A stretch of 64,000 bases of DNA, taken from positions 62,001 through 126,000 of the forward strand of contig NZ_CP045851.1 of the NCBI RefSeq assembly GCF_009650215.1, written 5' to 3'. The notes under the pieces are model-generated. The model made no database searches, was not told the origin of the DNA, and saw nothing but the letters and a program-made list of their open reading frames with translations. The stretch's first letter is position 1, and the number at the start of each line of letters is the position of its first letter. This DNA comes from Actinomarinicola tropica. GTDB lineage: Bacteria > Actinomycetota > Acidimicrobiia > Acidimicrobiales > SKKL01. The position numbers and the translations under genes are program-made. Positions 53,360 to 60,745 of the stretch are shown in pieces.

Positions 53360-54114
53360 TGGACGCGCTCGGCGAGCTGTGGGACTTCCTCTCGACGGAG
53401 TCGAACTGGTGGGGCCGCAACGGCATCGCCACGCGCACGTGGGCCCACGTGCGGATCTCGGTGCTCGCGCTGGTGCTCTCGGCGGCCATCGCGATCCCCC
53501 CGGCGGTGGTGCTCGGCCACATCAAGCGGGGCGGTCTCGCCGCCGTCTCGGTGGTGAACATCGGGCGGGCCCTCCCGAGCTTCGGGATCCTCGCCCTGGC
53601 GTTCCCGCTCTCGATCCAGCTCGGACTCGGCCTGGGCTTCTGGCCGACGCTCGTCCCGCTGGTGTTCCTCGGCATCCCGCCGATCTTCATGAACGCCTAC
53701 ACGGGCGTGCGCGGCGTCGACCCGGGGGTCGTCGAGTCGGCCAACGGCATGGGGCTCACCGCGCGGCAGGTGCTCTGGCAGGTCGAGCTCCCGATCGCGA
53801 TTCCGCTGATGGTCACCGGTCTGAGGGTGTCGGCGGTGCAGATCGTCGCCACGGCGACCCTCGGCGCACTGGTCGGGTTCTCCGCCCTCGGCTCGTTCAT
53901 CACCGAGGGCATCGCGCAGTTCGACGACGGCAAGATGCTCACCGGTGGACTGCTCGTCGCGCTGCTCGCGATCCTGACCGAGGTCGGCTTCTCTCTGCTG
54001 GAACGTAGCCTGACGCCCTGGAGCCGCTCCCGACGGGGGACCGAGATCGTCGACGAGGGCTCCGAGACCCCAACACAGACGGCACCGGCGGTGCCGGGAA
54101 GGACAGTCACATGA
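53359..54114 (+). CDS. Osmolyte ABC transporter permease 2 (OpuCD-like)
   Basis: This 251-residue permease has about six membrane helices and the coupling loop ESANGMGLTARQVLWQVELPIAIPLMVTGLRVSAVQIVATATL. INIGRALPSFGILALAFPL-type residues occur in helix 3 (VVNIGRALPSFGILALAFPL). It has a charged C-terminal tail rich in Ser/Thr/Glu. Together with permease 1 it forms the heterodimeric channel. It overlaps the binding-protein gene by four bases (ATGA). Confidence 0.92.
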   Translation: MDALGELWDFLSTESNWWGRNGIATRTWAHVRISVLALVLSAAIAIPPAVVLGHIKRGGLAAVSVVNIGRALPSFGILALAFPLSIQLGLGLGFWPTLVPLVFLGIPPIFMNAYTGVRGVDPGVVESANGMGLTARQVLWQVELPIAIPLMVTGLRVSAVQIVATATLGALVGFSALGSFITEGIAQFDDGKMLTGGLLVALLAILTEVGFSLLERSLTPWSRSRRGTEIVDEGSETPTQTAPAVPGRTVT

Positions 54115-55127
54115 ACCTCCGACACCGACCGTGGGCGCTGCTGCTCGCCCTCCTCGCCGCGCTCTCGCTCGTGGCCGCGGCCTGCGGCGACGACGACGGC
54201 GACGACACCGGCACCGGCGACGACGGCACCGAGACCACCGAGGCGACCGGCGACGACGGCGGCGACGACGGTGCCGCCGCCTCCGACGTGGTCCTCGGCG
54301 GCCCCCCGGACTGCCCGACCAACCCGGGCTGCATCCCCGGCCTGCGTGACCTCTACGGCGTCGACCTCGAGGGCGACTTCGTGTCCCTCGACGGCGGCGG
54401 CCCGCTCACCGCCGAGGCGCTGCGTGGCGGCGAGATCGACGTCGCGGTGTTCTTCTCCACCAACCCGACCGTCTCCGAGGAGGGCTGGGTCGTCCTCGAG
54501 GACCCGGAGGGCCTGGTGAAGGCGGACAACATCGTGCCCGTCATGTCCGAGGAGCTCGCCGATGCCTACGGCGATGCCTTCACGACCCTCGTGAACGAGA
54601 TCTCCGCCACCCTCGACACCGAGGGCCTGACCGAGCTGAACCGACTCGTCGACGTCGAGCTCGAGGACCCCGAGGACGTCGCCACCCAGTGGCTCGAGGA
54701 CAACGACCTGCTCTCCGGCAACGGGGAGCCCACCGGTGACGGTCCCACGGTGACGATCGGTGCCCAGGACTTCACCGAGAGCCGCGTGCTGGCCCAGGTC
54801 TACGGCCAGGCCCTCGAGGCCGGCGGGTACCCGGTCGAGTACCAGGACCTCGGTGGCTTCCGTGACGTCGTGTTCTCGTCGTTCGACTCGGGCGACATCA
54901 ACTTCACGCTGGAGTACGCGGCGTCGGCGCTCGAGTTCCTCAACGAGTTCGCCGGTGAGGCCACCGCGGACGGCGAGGAGACCACCGAGCTCCTGCGGGG
55001 GTACCTCGAGGAGAGCGGCCTCGTCGCCCTCGACCCGTCGCCCGCGGTCGACCAGAACATCTTCGTCATGACGCCCGAGCGCTCCGAGGAGCTCGGCATC
55101 ACCTCGCTCGCCGACCTGGCGGGCTGA
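54111..55127 (+). CDS. Osmolyte-binding lipoprotein with swapped half order (OpuAC-type, apparently circularly permuted)
   Basis: This is a 338-residue lipoprotein with lipobox LVAAAC (Cys25) and an Asp/Thr/Gly-rich linker to about residue 58. Residues 60-200 (VLGGPPDCPTNPGCIPGL, GGPLTAEALRGGEIDVA, DNIVPV, LNRLVDVELEDPEDVATQWL) match what is normally the second half of OpuC-type binding proteins. Residues 213-338 (TVTIGAQDFTESRVLAQVYGQALEAGGY ... DPSPAVDQNIFVMTPE ... ITSLADLAG) match the normal first half and end where the second half should start. The fold can still close around betaine or choline. Swapped halves are known between OpuAC and ProX classes. Last gene of the operon. Confidence 0.85.
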   Translation: MNLRHRPWALLLALLAALSLVAAACGDDDGDDTGTGDDGTETTEATGDDGGDDGAAASDVVLGGPPDCPTNPGCIPGLRDLYGVDLEGDFVSLDGGGPLTAEALRGGEIDVAVFFSTNPTVSEEGWVVLEDPEGLVKADNIVPVMSEELADAYGDAFTTLVNEISATLDTEGLTELNRLVDVELEDPEDVATQWLEDNDLLSGNGEPTGDGPTVTIGAQDFTESRVLAQVYGQALEAGGYPVEYQDLGGFRDVVFSSFDSGDINFTLEYAASALEFLNEFAGEATADGEETTELLRGYLEESGLVALDPSPAVDQNIFVMTPERSEELGITSLADLAG

Positions 55128-55143
55128 CCTCGACCCCGGTCAG
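55124..55143. terminator. Short hairpin spanning both convergent stop codons
   Basis: CTGACC (55124-55129) pairs with GGTCAG (55138-55143) around an eight-base loop. The arms hold the stop codons of the binding-protein and crcB genes. It is a weak hairpin without a T-run. Confidence 0.35.
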
Positions 55144-55472
55144 GGGGCGACCGCGATCCCGAGCGCAGCGGCGGCGACGCCCGCCGCGCAGCTGGCGGCC
55201 ACGTAGCCGACGGCCAGGATCCGGTCGCCTCCCGACCAGAGGCGTGCCGCCTCGACGCACAGCATCGAGAACGTCGTCAGCGTGCCGGCGCCCGCGACGC
55301 CGGCGACCGTGGCGACGGGCGGGTCGACGTCCGCCAGCAGCCCGAGGGCGAACGCCCCGACGACGTTCACCGTGAAGGTTCCGTACGGGACCGTCTGGTT
55401 GGCCCGCGACGCCGAGGAGCGGACGAGGGCGCCGACGGCGGCGGCCAGCGCGAAGCCGACGACCGTGATCAC
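55140..55472 (-). CDS. crcB: Fluoride channel subunit CrcB (second of pair)
   Basis: This 110-residue, four-helix Fluc/CrcB protein shows VGALVRSSASRANQTVPYGTFTVNVVGAFALGLLADV (the N of TxxxN lines the pore) and GAGTLTTFSMLCVEAARL (the TTFS motif). It forms the channel that lets fluoride leave the cell. The GTG overlaps the preceding crcB stop by four bases (GTGA), so the two are made together and probably heterodimerise. No fluoride riboswitch is visible ahead of the operon. Confidence 0.93.
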   Translation of the reverse strand: MITVVGFALAAAVGALVRSSASRANQTVPYGTFTVNVVGAFALGLLADVDPPVATVAGVAGAGTLTTFSMLCVEAARLWSGGDRILAVGYVAASCAAGVAAAALGIAVAP

Positions 55473-55858
55473 GGGTTGGCTCCGACGAGCCGCCGACCGA
55501 GCGCGGTGCCGAGCGCCACGGCCGCGAGCCCGGCGCCGACGGAGAGGGCCAGGTCCGCCAGCCCGTCGGCCGGTCGGCCGTCGCCGAGGGCCTCGGCCGT
55601 GCGGACGACGAGCGTGGAGAACGTCGACAGCCCGCCGCAGAAGCCGGCGGCGGCCGCCTGCCAGCGGCCGAGGCGCGCCCGGCTCGGGCGGGCGACGACG
55701 TCGTGGGTGGCGATGCCGAGCAGCAGGCACCCGAGCACGTTGGCGACCAGGGTCGCCCAGCCGACGCCCTCGGTTCCGGTGTCGAGCAGCTCGCCGATGC
55801 CCCAGCGCGTCGCCGCGCCGAGCACCGCGGCGACGACCAGCAGCGCCCGGCCGCTCAC
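55469..55858 (-). CDS. crcB: Fluoride channel subunit CrcB (first of pair)
   Basis: This 129-residue CrcB protein has four membrane helices. GAATRWGIGELLDTGTEGVGWATLVANVLGCLLLGI gives the pore Asn, and GFCGGLSTFSTLVVRTAEAL gives the STFS motif. Its GTG overlaps the upstream ATP-grasp stop by four bases, and its own stop overlaps the second crcB. Paired, dissimilar crcB genes usually form antiparallel heterodimers in actinobacteria. Confidence 0.93.
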   Translation of the reverse strand: MSGRALLVVAAVLGAATRWGIGELLDTGTEGVGWATLVANVLGCLLLGIATHDVVARPSRARLGRWQAAAAGFCGGLSTFSTLVVRTAEALGDGRPADGLADLALSVGAGLAAVALGTALGRRLVGANP

Positions 55859-56706
55859 ACCCGGTCGAGGATCGCGGCGGTCAGCCGTCCGAGCGACCCC
55901 GGTGCCTCGCGCAGCCAGAGGTCGGGCTCGATGAGCTCCAGCTCCATCAGGTGAGGTCGCCCGTCGACGTCGACCATGTCGACCCGGGCGTAGAGCAGCT
56001 CCGCCCCGGTGGCCTCCTCGGCGGCCGCCAGCGCGGTGCGGGCGACGTGGAGCTGCGCGTCGGTCGGGTCGACGTGGGTGTTGTGCGCCCCGTACTGCAG
56101 CTGGACCCGGAAGTCCCCGTCGGCGGGCCGCTTCACGAACGAGTGGGCGACCTGGCCGTCGATCACCACGACCGCGGTCTCGCCGGGGTCGGTGATCGAG
56201 CGCACGAACGGCTGCACGAGCAGGTCGTGGTGGGCGACGAGGTCGGCGACGATCTCGTCGCTCAGCGGCCGGTCCGGGCCGACCCGGTAGGTGTCGCACG
56301 AGCCGACCGACACCGCCGGCTTCACGATGAGCTCGACGAGGTGGGCGAGGTCGGTGGCCAGGTCGAGGTCGGTGCCCTTCGGGACGAGGCGGGTCGGCAC
56401 CACATCGACGCCGGCGTCGGCGAGGTCGAGCAGGTACCGCTTGTGGGAGTTCCAGGCCACGACCTCCGGCCGGTTCCACAGGGTGGGGACCGAATCGGCC
56501 CAGGCGACGAAGGCGTCGTGGTGAGCGGTGTAGTCCCACGTGGAGCGGATGACGCAGACATCGGGCTCGGACCAGTCGAACGCCGGGTCGTCCCACGCCA
56601 CGTACGCGGTGGTGGCTCCGCCGTCGGTGAGCGCGGCGAGCAGGAGCTCGTCGTCGGGCGAGGGCACGGGCAGCTCGCGGCAGGTGACGACGGCGACGTG
56701 CGGCAT
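55855..56706 (-). CDS. ATP-grasp domain protein (RimK/glutathione-synthetase-like)
   Basis: The 283-residue protein has ATP-grasp features: VCVIRSTWDYTAHHDAFVAW, NSHKRYLLDLADAGVDVVPTRLV, the Lys of ELIVKPAVSVGSCDTYRVG, VQPFVRSITDPGETAVVVIDG and YARVDMVDVDGRPHLMELELIEPDLWL with the metal-binding Asp/Glu. It should ligate a carboxylate to an amine or thiol; the substrate is unknown. A leaderless-type -10 box (TAGGCT) precedes the ATG. It is coupled to two crcB genes, an unexplained pairing. Confidence 0.82.
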   Translation of the reverse strand: MPHVAVVTCRELPVPSPDDELLLAALTDGGATTAYVAWDDPAFDWSEPDVCVIRSTWDYTAHHDAFVAWADSVPTLWNRPEVVAWNSHKRYLLDLADAGVDVVPTRLVPKGTDLDLATDLAHLVELIVKPAVSVGSCDTYRVGPDRPLSDEIVADLVAHHDLLVQPFVRSITDPGETAVVVIDGQVAHSFVKRPADGDFRVQLQYGAHNTHVDPTDAQLHVARTALAAAEEATGAELLYARVDMVDVDGRPHLMELELIEPDLWLREAPGSLGRLTAAILDRV

Positions 56707-56712
56707 GCCCGG

Positions 56713-56718
56713 AGCCTA
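56713..56718 (-). promoter_or_regulatory. Leaderless-type -10 box (TAGGCT) for the ATP-grasp/crcB operon
   Basis: TAGGCT ends six bases before the ATP-grasp ATG, the same hexamer and spacing as before the phosphatase operon at 6.1 kb. Confidence 0.5.
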
Positions 56719-56725
56719 CGGGTGG

Positions 56726-57619
56726 TCAGAGGAGCGGACCGGCGTCGATGCCGCCGGTCTTCTCCGGGTTGAGCACCGCCCAGATCCGGTCGACCTTCCC
56801 GTCGACGACCGAGCACGCCAGCACCATCGCGATCTGGTCCCCCTCTGTGACCACGACGCCGGGCTGGCCGTTGACGAGCTGGGGACGCACCTCCATCGAG
56901 GGACGCAGCTCGCGGCGCGCGAGGTTGACGACCAGGCGCGCCACGCGGTCGGCGCCGACGACCGGCCGCCGTCCGGCCCGGCGCACCCCGCCGCCGTCCC
57001 CGACCTCCACGGCATCCGGGGCGAGGACCGCGGCGAGGGTGCCGAGGTCGCCCTCGACCGCCGCGGTCAGGAACGCGTTGGTGACCGCCCACGCGTCGTC
57101 GTCGGTCGGGCGGAAGCGCGGCCGGGCCTCGGCGACCCGTCGACGGGCGCGCGACGCCACCTGACGGCACGCCGCGGGCGAACGGCCGACCACCTCGCCG
57201 ATCTCGTCGAACGGGACCTGGAACACGTCGGCGAGCAGGAACACGACGCGCTCGACCGGCCCGAGCCGCTCGAGGACGGTCACGAACCCCAGCGTGAGCG
57301 ACTCGACGAGCACGGCGCGATCGGCCGGATCGTGGTCGGTCGTCACCACCTCGGGCAACCACGGGCCCACGTACTCCTCGCGTCGGTGCTGGGCCGAGCG
57401 GAGGCGGTCGAGCGCCAGCCGGCTCACGACCGTCGTCAGCCAGGCCTCCGGCCGCTCGATCGTGGCGCGGTCGGCGCGCTCCCAGCGCAGCCACGCGTCC
57501 TGCACGACGTCCTCGGCGTCGATCCGGCTGCCGGTCATCCGGTACGCCACACCGAGGAGGCGGGCGCGCTCGGCCTCGAACAGGTCGCCGTCGAGGGATC
57601 GGGAGCCGGTCGTGCTCAT
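56726..57619 (-). CDS. ECF41-type sigma factor (SigJ-like) with fused SnoaL domain
   Basis: The 297-residue protein has sigma region 2 (LLGVAYRMTGSRIDAEDVVQDAWLRW) and region 4 (LGPVERVVFLLADVFQVPFDEIGEVVGRSPAACRQVASRARRRV), joined by a linker with WLPE. From about residue 180 a SnoaL/NTF2-like domain contains GDGGG, corresponding to the DGGGK motif of ECF41 sigma factors. That fused domain sets activity in place of an anti-sigma factor. It overlaps the FAD oxidoreductase gene by four bases, the usual ECF41 arrangement, and the operon has a matching promoter. Confidence 0.93.
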   Translation of the reverse strand: MSTTGSRSLDGDLFEAERARLLGVAYRMTGSRIDAEDVVQDAWLRWERADRATIERPEAWLTTVVSRLALDRLRSAQHRREEYVGPWLPEVVTTDHDPADRAVLVESLTLGFVTVLERLGPVERVVFLLADVFQVPFDEIGEVVGRSPAACRQVASRARRRVAEARPRFRPTDDDAWAVTNAFLTAAVEGDLGTLAAVLAPDAVEVGDGGGVRRAGRRPVVGADRVARLVVNLARRELRPSMEVRPQLVNGQPGVVVTEGDQIAMVLACSVVDGKVDRIWAVLNPEKTGGIDAGPLL

Positions 57620-58914
57620 GCCACCGCGAGTCTTGCGCCCCTCGCCGCCGCCAGCCGACCGGCCGTCGCCGCGCTGCTCGCGGCGGCGTCGGCGAGCAGC
57701 CCGTCCGGGCCCACCCAGTCGCCGGCGAGGAGCACCCCAGGACGCGTCGGGTCCTCGACGGGAGGCCGACCGGCCAGGCCGCCGGTGGCGGCGGTGGGGA
57801 GGGCGCCGGTCACCGTCATGCGGGCGAGGAAGCGCTCCTCGACGACGTCGCCCGGCGCGATGCCGGCCCGGGCGGCGAGGGCCCGGAGGGCGGAGCGGAC
57901 CTCATCGCTCCGGTCGGCGTCGTCGGACCTCAGGTAGCGCATCACGTGGACGACGGCGCCGCCCTCCGGCGCGAGGTCGGCGGGCGGGCAGTGGGTGGAG
58001 AGGTAGACGGGCTCGTCGATGCCGATCACGAAGGGGACGGCGGGCGGCCGTCGGAGGCCGAGCTCGAGGCAGGCGGCGAGCGCCGGTGGCCCGAGGCGGC
58101 CCGACTCGGCGACGGGCCGACCGAGGAGCGCGGTCGCGGCAGCGGGCGTGCCGGTGGCGACGACAGCGGTGCCTGCGAGGAGGTCGCCGCTGGACGTGCG
58201 GACCTCCACGTTGCCGTCCGCGGACGGTGCCAGTGCCTGCACCGCCGTGTCCCGGCGGACCTCGACGCCGAGCTCCGTGGCCCGCCGCGCCAGGTCGTCG
58301 ACGAGCGTCTGCCAGCCGCCGTCGAGGTAGCGCACACCCGTCGTCAGCCCGAGCTGGAGCTGGCGGATGGCGGCGACGCCGTCCAGCTCGTCGGTCGCGG
58401 CCGCGTAGGTGGTCAGGCGGACGAGGGCACGGAGGAGGTCGGCGCCGGCCGCCGGCAGCCGGAGCCGGTCGATCGCCTGGTCGGCGGTGAGGCCGGCGAA
58501 CCGCTCGGGGTCGAGGCGTGGGATCCGGGCGGTGACCGCCGCGACCGTCGGCTTCTGGCGCGCCGACACGAGCGTGGTGCGCAGGAGGCTCATCGGCCCC
58601 TGGGGCACGACGTGCAGCTGGCCGCCGCGGAGGCCGCGGGCGGCGCTGGTGTCGGGCGCGCCGCCCCTGTCGGTGCGCACACCGAGGTCGGCGAGCACGG
58701 GAGCAGCCTGACCGTCGACGTACAGCGCACGCGGTCCGCGGTTGAACGTGAACCCCTGGCGGCGGTCGGTTCGCGCCCGGCCGCCGAGGTCTCGACCCTC
58801 GACCAGCAGCACGTCGGCTCCGGCCCTCGCTGCGGTGCACGCCGCGACGAGCCCGGCGAGGCCCCCGCCCACCACGATCACGTCCCTGCGCCTCTCGGTC
58901 CTCGTCTCGCTCAC
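57616..58914 (-). CDS. FAD-dependent oxidoreductase (amine oxidase / phytoene-desaturase-like), ECF41 partner
   Basis: This 432-residue flavoprotein has an N-terminal dinucleotide loop VIVVGGGLAGLVAACTAARAGADVLLVEGRDLGGRART, GFTFNRGPRALYVDG and a C-terminal FAD loop GVLLAGDWVGPDGLLADAAASSAATAGRLAA. It resembles NAD(P)-binding amine oxidases and carotenoid-type desaturases; the substrate is unknown. ECF41 sigma factors are typically encoded beside a carboxymuconolactone decarboxylase, an oxidoreductase or an epimerase, which this gene fits. GTG start with GAGGAG upstream. First gene of the operon. Confidence 0.88.
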   Translation of the reverse strand: MSETRTERRRDVIVVGGGLAGLVAACTAARAGADVLLVEGRDLGGRARTDRRQGFTFNRGPRALYVDGQAAPVLADLGVRTDRGGAPDTSAARGLRGGQLHVVPQGPMSLLRTTLVSARQKPTVAAVTARIPRLDPERFAGLTADQAIDRLRLPAAGADLLRALVRLTTYAAATDELDGVAAIRQLQLGLTTGVRYLDGGWQTLVDDLARRATELGVEVRRDTAVQALAPSADGNVEVRTSSGDLLAGTAVVATGTPAAATALLGRPVAESGRLGPPALAACLELGLRRPPAVPFVIGIDEPVYLSTHCPPADLAPEGGAVVHVMRYLRSDDADRSDEVRSALRALAARAGIAPGDVVEERFLARMTVTGALPTAATGGLAGRPPVEDPTRPGVLLAGDWVGPDGLLADAAASSAATAGRLAAARGARLAVA

Positions 58915-58947
58915 GGCGTCGCTCTCCTCGGTCGTCGACACCCACCT

Positions 58948-58974
58948 GACGAGGCGGCGTCGCCAGGTGTGACA
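58948..58974 (-). promoter_or_regulatory. ECF41-type promoter (TGTCACA-N16-CGTC)
   Basis: On the minus strand TGTCACA (58974-58968) and CGTC (58951-58948) are separated by 16 bases, matching the published ECF41 -35 and -10 elements. It lies 34 bases before the oxidoreductase GTG, so the sigma factor probably activates its own operon. Confidence 0.75.
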
Positions 58975-58999
58975 CCCCCCGTGGTGCTTCACTGCGGAG

Positions 59000-59677
59000 A
59001 TGGACCTCTCCCGGCAGCGGCGCGAGTACGAGACGGTCGGCATGGAGCCGTCGGACCTCGACCCTGACCCGTTCGCCCAGTTCGTCCGGTGGATGGAGGA
59101 CGCCCAGGCGTCGGGCACCGCCGAGCCGACCGCCGTCGTGCTCTCGACCGCCGACGTCCGGGGCCGACCGTCGGCCCGCGCCGTGCTGCTGAAGGACATC
59201 TCCGGCGGCGGCTTCGTCGTGTTCACGAACTACGACAGCCGCAAGGGACGCGAGGTCGCGGTGAACCCCTGGGCCGCGCTGACGTTCGTGTGGCTCGAGC
59301 TGTCCCGCCAGGTGCGGGTCGAGGGCCACGTCGAGCACCTCGAGCCCGCCGAGTCCGACGCCTACTTCGCGACCCGGCCCCGGGGCAGCCAGATCGGCGC
59401 GTGGGCATCGCCCCAGAGCCACCCGATCGCCGACCGGGCCGAGCTCGACCGCTACGTCGCCGAGGCCACCGCCCGCTTCGACGGCGTCGACCCCATCCCG
59501 CGCCCGCCGAACTGGGGCGGCCTGCGCGTGGTGCCGGTGGCGATCGAGCTGTGGCAGGGCCGGGGGAGCCGGCTGCACGACCGGCTGGTCTACGTGCCGG
59601 CCGACGGCGAGCCCGCGCCCGAGCCGGGTTCGGAGGTGCGCGTCGGCCGCTGGCGGATCGAGCGCCGCGCCCCGTAG
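59000..59677 (+). CDS. pdxH: Pyridoxamine 5'-phosphate oxidase
   Basis: This 225-residue FMN enzyme (EC 1.4.3.5) has RGRPSARAVLLKDISGGGFVVFTNYDSRKGREVAVNPWAALTFVWLELSRQVRVEGHVEHL (FMN and PLP contacts), RPRGSQIGAWASPQSHPI, and the C-terminal signature RPPNWGGLRVVPVAIELWQGRGSRLHDRLVY ... WRIERRAP. It makes pyridoxal phosphate in the salvage pathway. It diverges from the ECF41 operon and converges on an LLM gene across palindromic element copy C. Confidence 0.96.
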   Translation: MDLSRQRREYETVGMEPSDLDPDPFAQFVRWMEDAQASGTAEPTAVVLSTADVRGRPSARAVLLKDISGGGFVVFTNYDSRKGREVAVNPWAALTFVWLELSRQVRVEGHVEHLEPAESDAYFATRPRGSQIGAWASPQSHPIADRAELDRYVAEATARFDGVDPIPRPPNWGGLRVVPVAIELWQGRGSRLHDRLVYVPADGEPAPEPGSEVRVGRWRIERRAP

Positions 59678-59714
59678 CCGCGCGCCCCCGTCGCCGCGCG
59701 CTCGCTCTCCGGCC

Positions 59715-59763
59715 GTTCTTGGTACGGATCGCGACGCATCTGGTCGTCGCGGGTACCGAGAAC
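59715..59763. repeat. 49-base palindromic element, copy C
   Basis: The outer arms GTTCTTGGTAC and GTACCGAGAAC pair at ten of eleven positions. The left core GGTACGGATCGCGAC equals copy B, while the loop and right core have diverged. Same length as copies A and B, but 28 kb away. It sits between convergent pdxH and LLM genes and may end both transcripts. Confidence 0.75.
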
Positions 59764-59779
59764 CGAACGGAACGGTGGG

Positions 59780-60718
59780 CTAGAGGTCGGCGACCTCGGG
59801 GAGGACCCGCTCGGCGAGGAGCGACAGGTGGTCGAGGTCGTCGAGGTCGAGGACCTGCAGGTAGATGCGGGAGGCACCGGCGTCGGCCCACCGGCGCAGC
59901 GTGGCGAGCACCTCGTCGGGCGTCCCGGCGGCGCCGTTGGCCCGCAGCTCGTCGGGTTCACGACCGATGCGGCCGGCCCGGTGGGACACCTCGCGCTCGT
60001 CGGCGCCGCAGCAGACGACGAGCGCCGCGGAGAAGCGCATCGACGCAGGGTCGCGGTCGATGCTCCGGCAGGCCTCCTCGACCCGGCCCTTCTGCTGGAC
60101 GAAACCGTCGAGCGGCGCGAACGGCAGGTTGAACTCGTCGGCGTAGCGGGCGGCGAGCGCCGGGGTCCGCCGCGGCCCGCCACCGCCGATGATGATCGGT
60201 GGGTGCGGGGACTGCACGGGCTTGGGCAGCGCAGGTGAGTCGGTGAAGGCGTAGAAGCGGCCGTCCATCGAGAAGGTCCCGCCCTCGGGGGTGTCCCACA
60301 GCCCGGTGATGGCGGCGAGCTGCTCCTCGAAGCGGTCGAAGCGCTCACCGAGGGGCGGGAAGGGGATGCCGTAGGCCCGGTGCTCGTCCTCGTACCACCC
60401 GGTGCCGAGGCCGAGCTCGACCCGCCCGCCGCTCATCTCGTCGACCTGGGCGACGGAGATCGCGAGCGGCCCGGGCAGGCGGAAGGTCATCGCGGTCACG
60501 AGGGTGCCGAGGCGGACGCGCTCGGTGTCGCGGGCGAGCGCGGCGAGGGTGAGCCATGCGTCGGTCGGGCCGGGCAGGCCGGAGACCCCGCCCATCTTCA
60601 GGTAGTGGTCGGACCGGAAGAAGGCGTCGAAGCCGAGGTCCTCGGTGGCCCTCGCCACGGCCAGGAGCTGGGAGTAGGTGGCGCCCTGCTGCGGTTCGGT
60701 GAAGATGCGGAGGTCCAT
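59780..60718 (-). CDS. LLM-class F420-dependent oxidoreductase
   Basis: This 312-residue luciferase-like enzyme shows YSQLLAVARATEDLGFDAFFRSDHYLKMGG, LRLGTLVTAMTFRLPGPLAISVAQVDEMSGGRVELGLGTGWYEDEHRAYGIPFPP and HPPIIIGGGGPRRTPALAARYADEFN, the pattern of the TIGR03560-type F420 family. The substrate is unknown. A TACCCT box seven bases before the ATG indicates leaderless transcription. It is the third LLM enzyme in this window and is not near the other two. Confidence 0.92.
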   Translation of the reverse strand: MDLRIFTEPQQGATYSQLLAVARATEDLGFDAFFRSDHYLKMGGVSGLPGPTDAWLTLAALARDTERVRLGTLVTAMTFRLPGPLAISVAQVDEMSGGRVELGLGTGWYEDEHRAYGIPFPPLGERFDRFEEQLAAITGLWDTPEGGTFSMDGRFYAFTDSPALPKPVQSPHPPIIIGGGGPRRTPALAARYADEFNLPFAPLDGFVQQKGRVEEACRSIDRDPASMRFSAALVVCCGADEREVSHRAGRIGREPDELRANGAAGTPDEVLATLRRWADAGASRIYLQVLDLDDLDHLSLLAERVLPEVADL

Positions 60719-60725
60719 GCGTCGG

Positions 60726-60731
60726 AGGGTA
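60726..60731 (-). promoter_or_regulatory. Leaderless-type -10 box (TACCCT)
   Basis: TACCCT on the minus strand ends seven bases before the LLM ATG. Confidence 0.45.
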
Positions 60732-60745
60732 CCGGCGCCGGTCGC

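Noticed and set aside
56707-56725. Fluoride riboswitch ahead of the crcB operon
   Set aside because: The first gene appears leaderless and no crcB-motif pseudoknot fits in the 19 bases between the genes.
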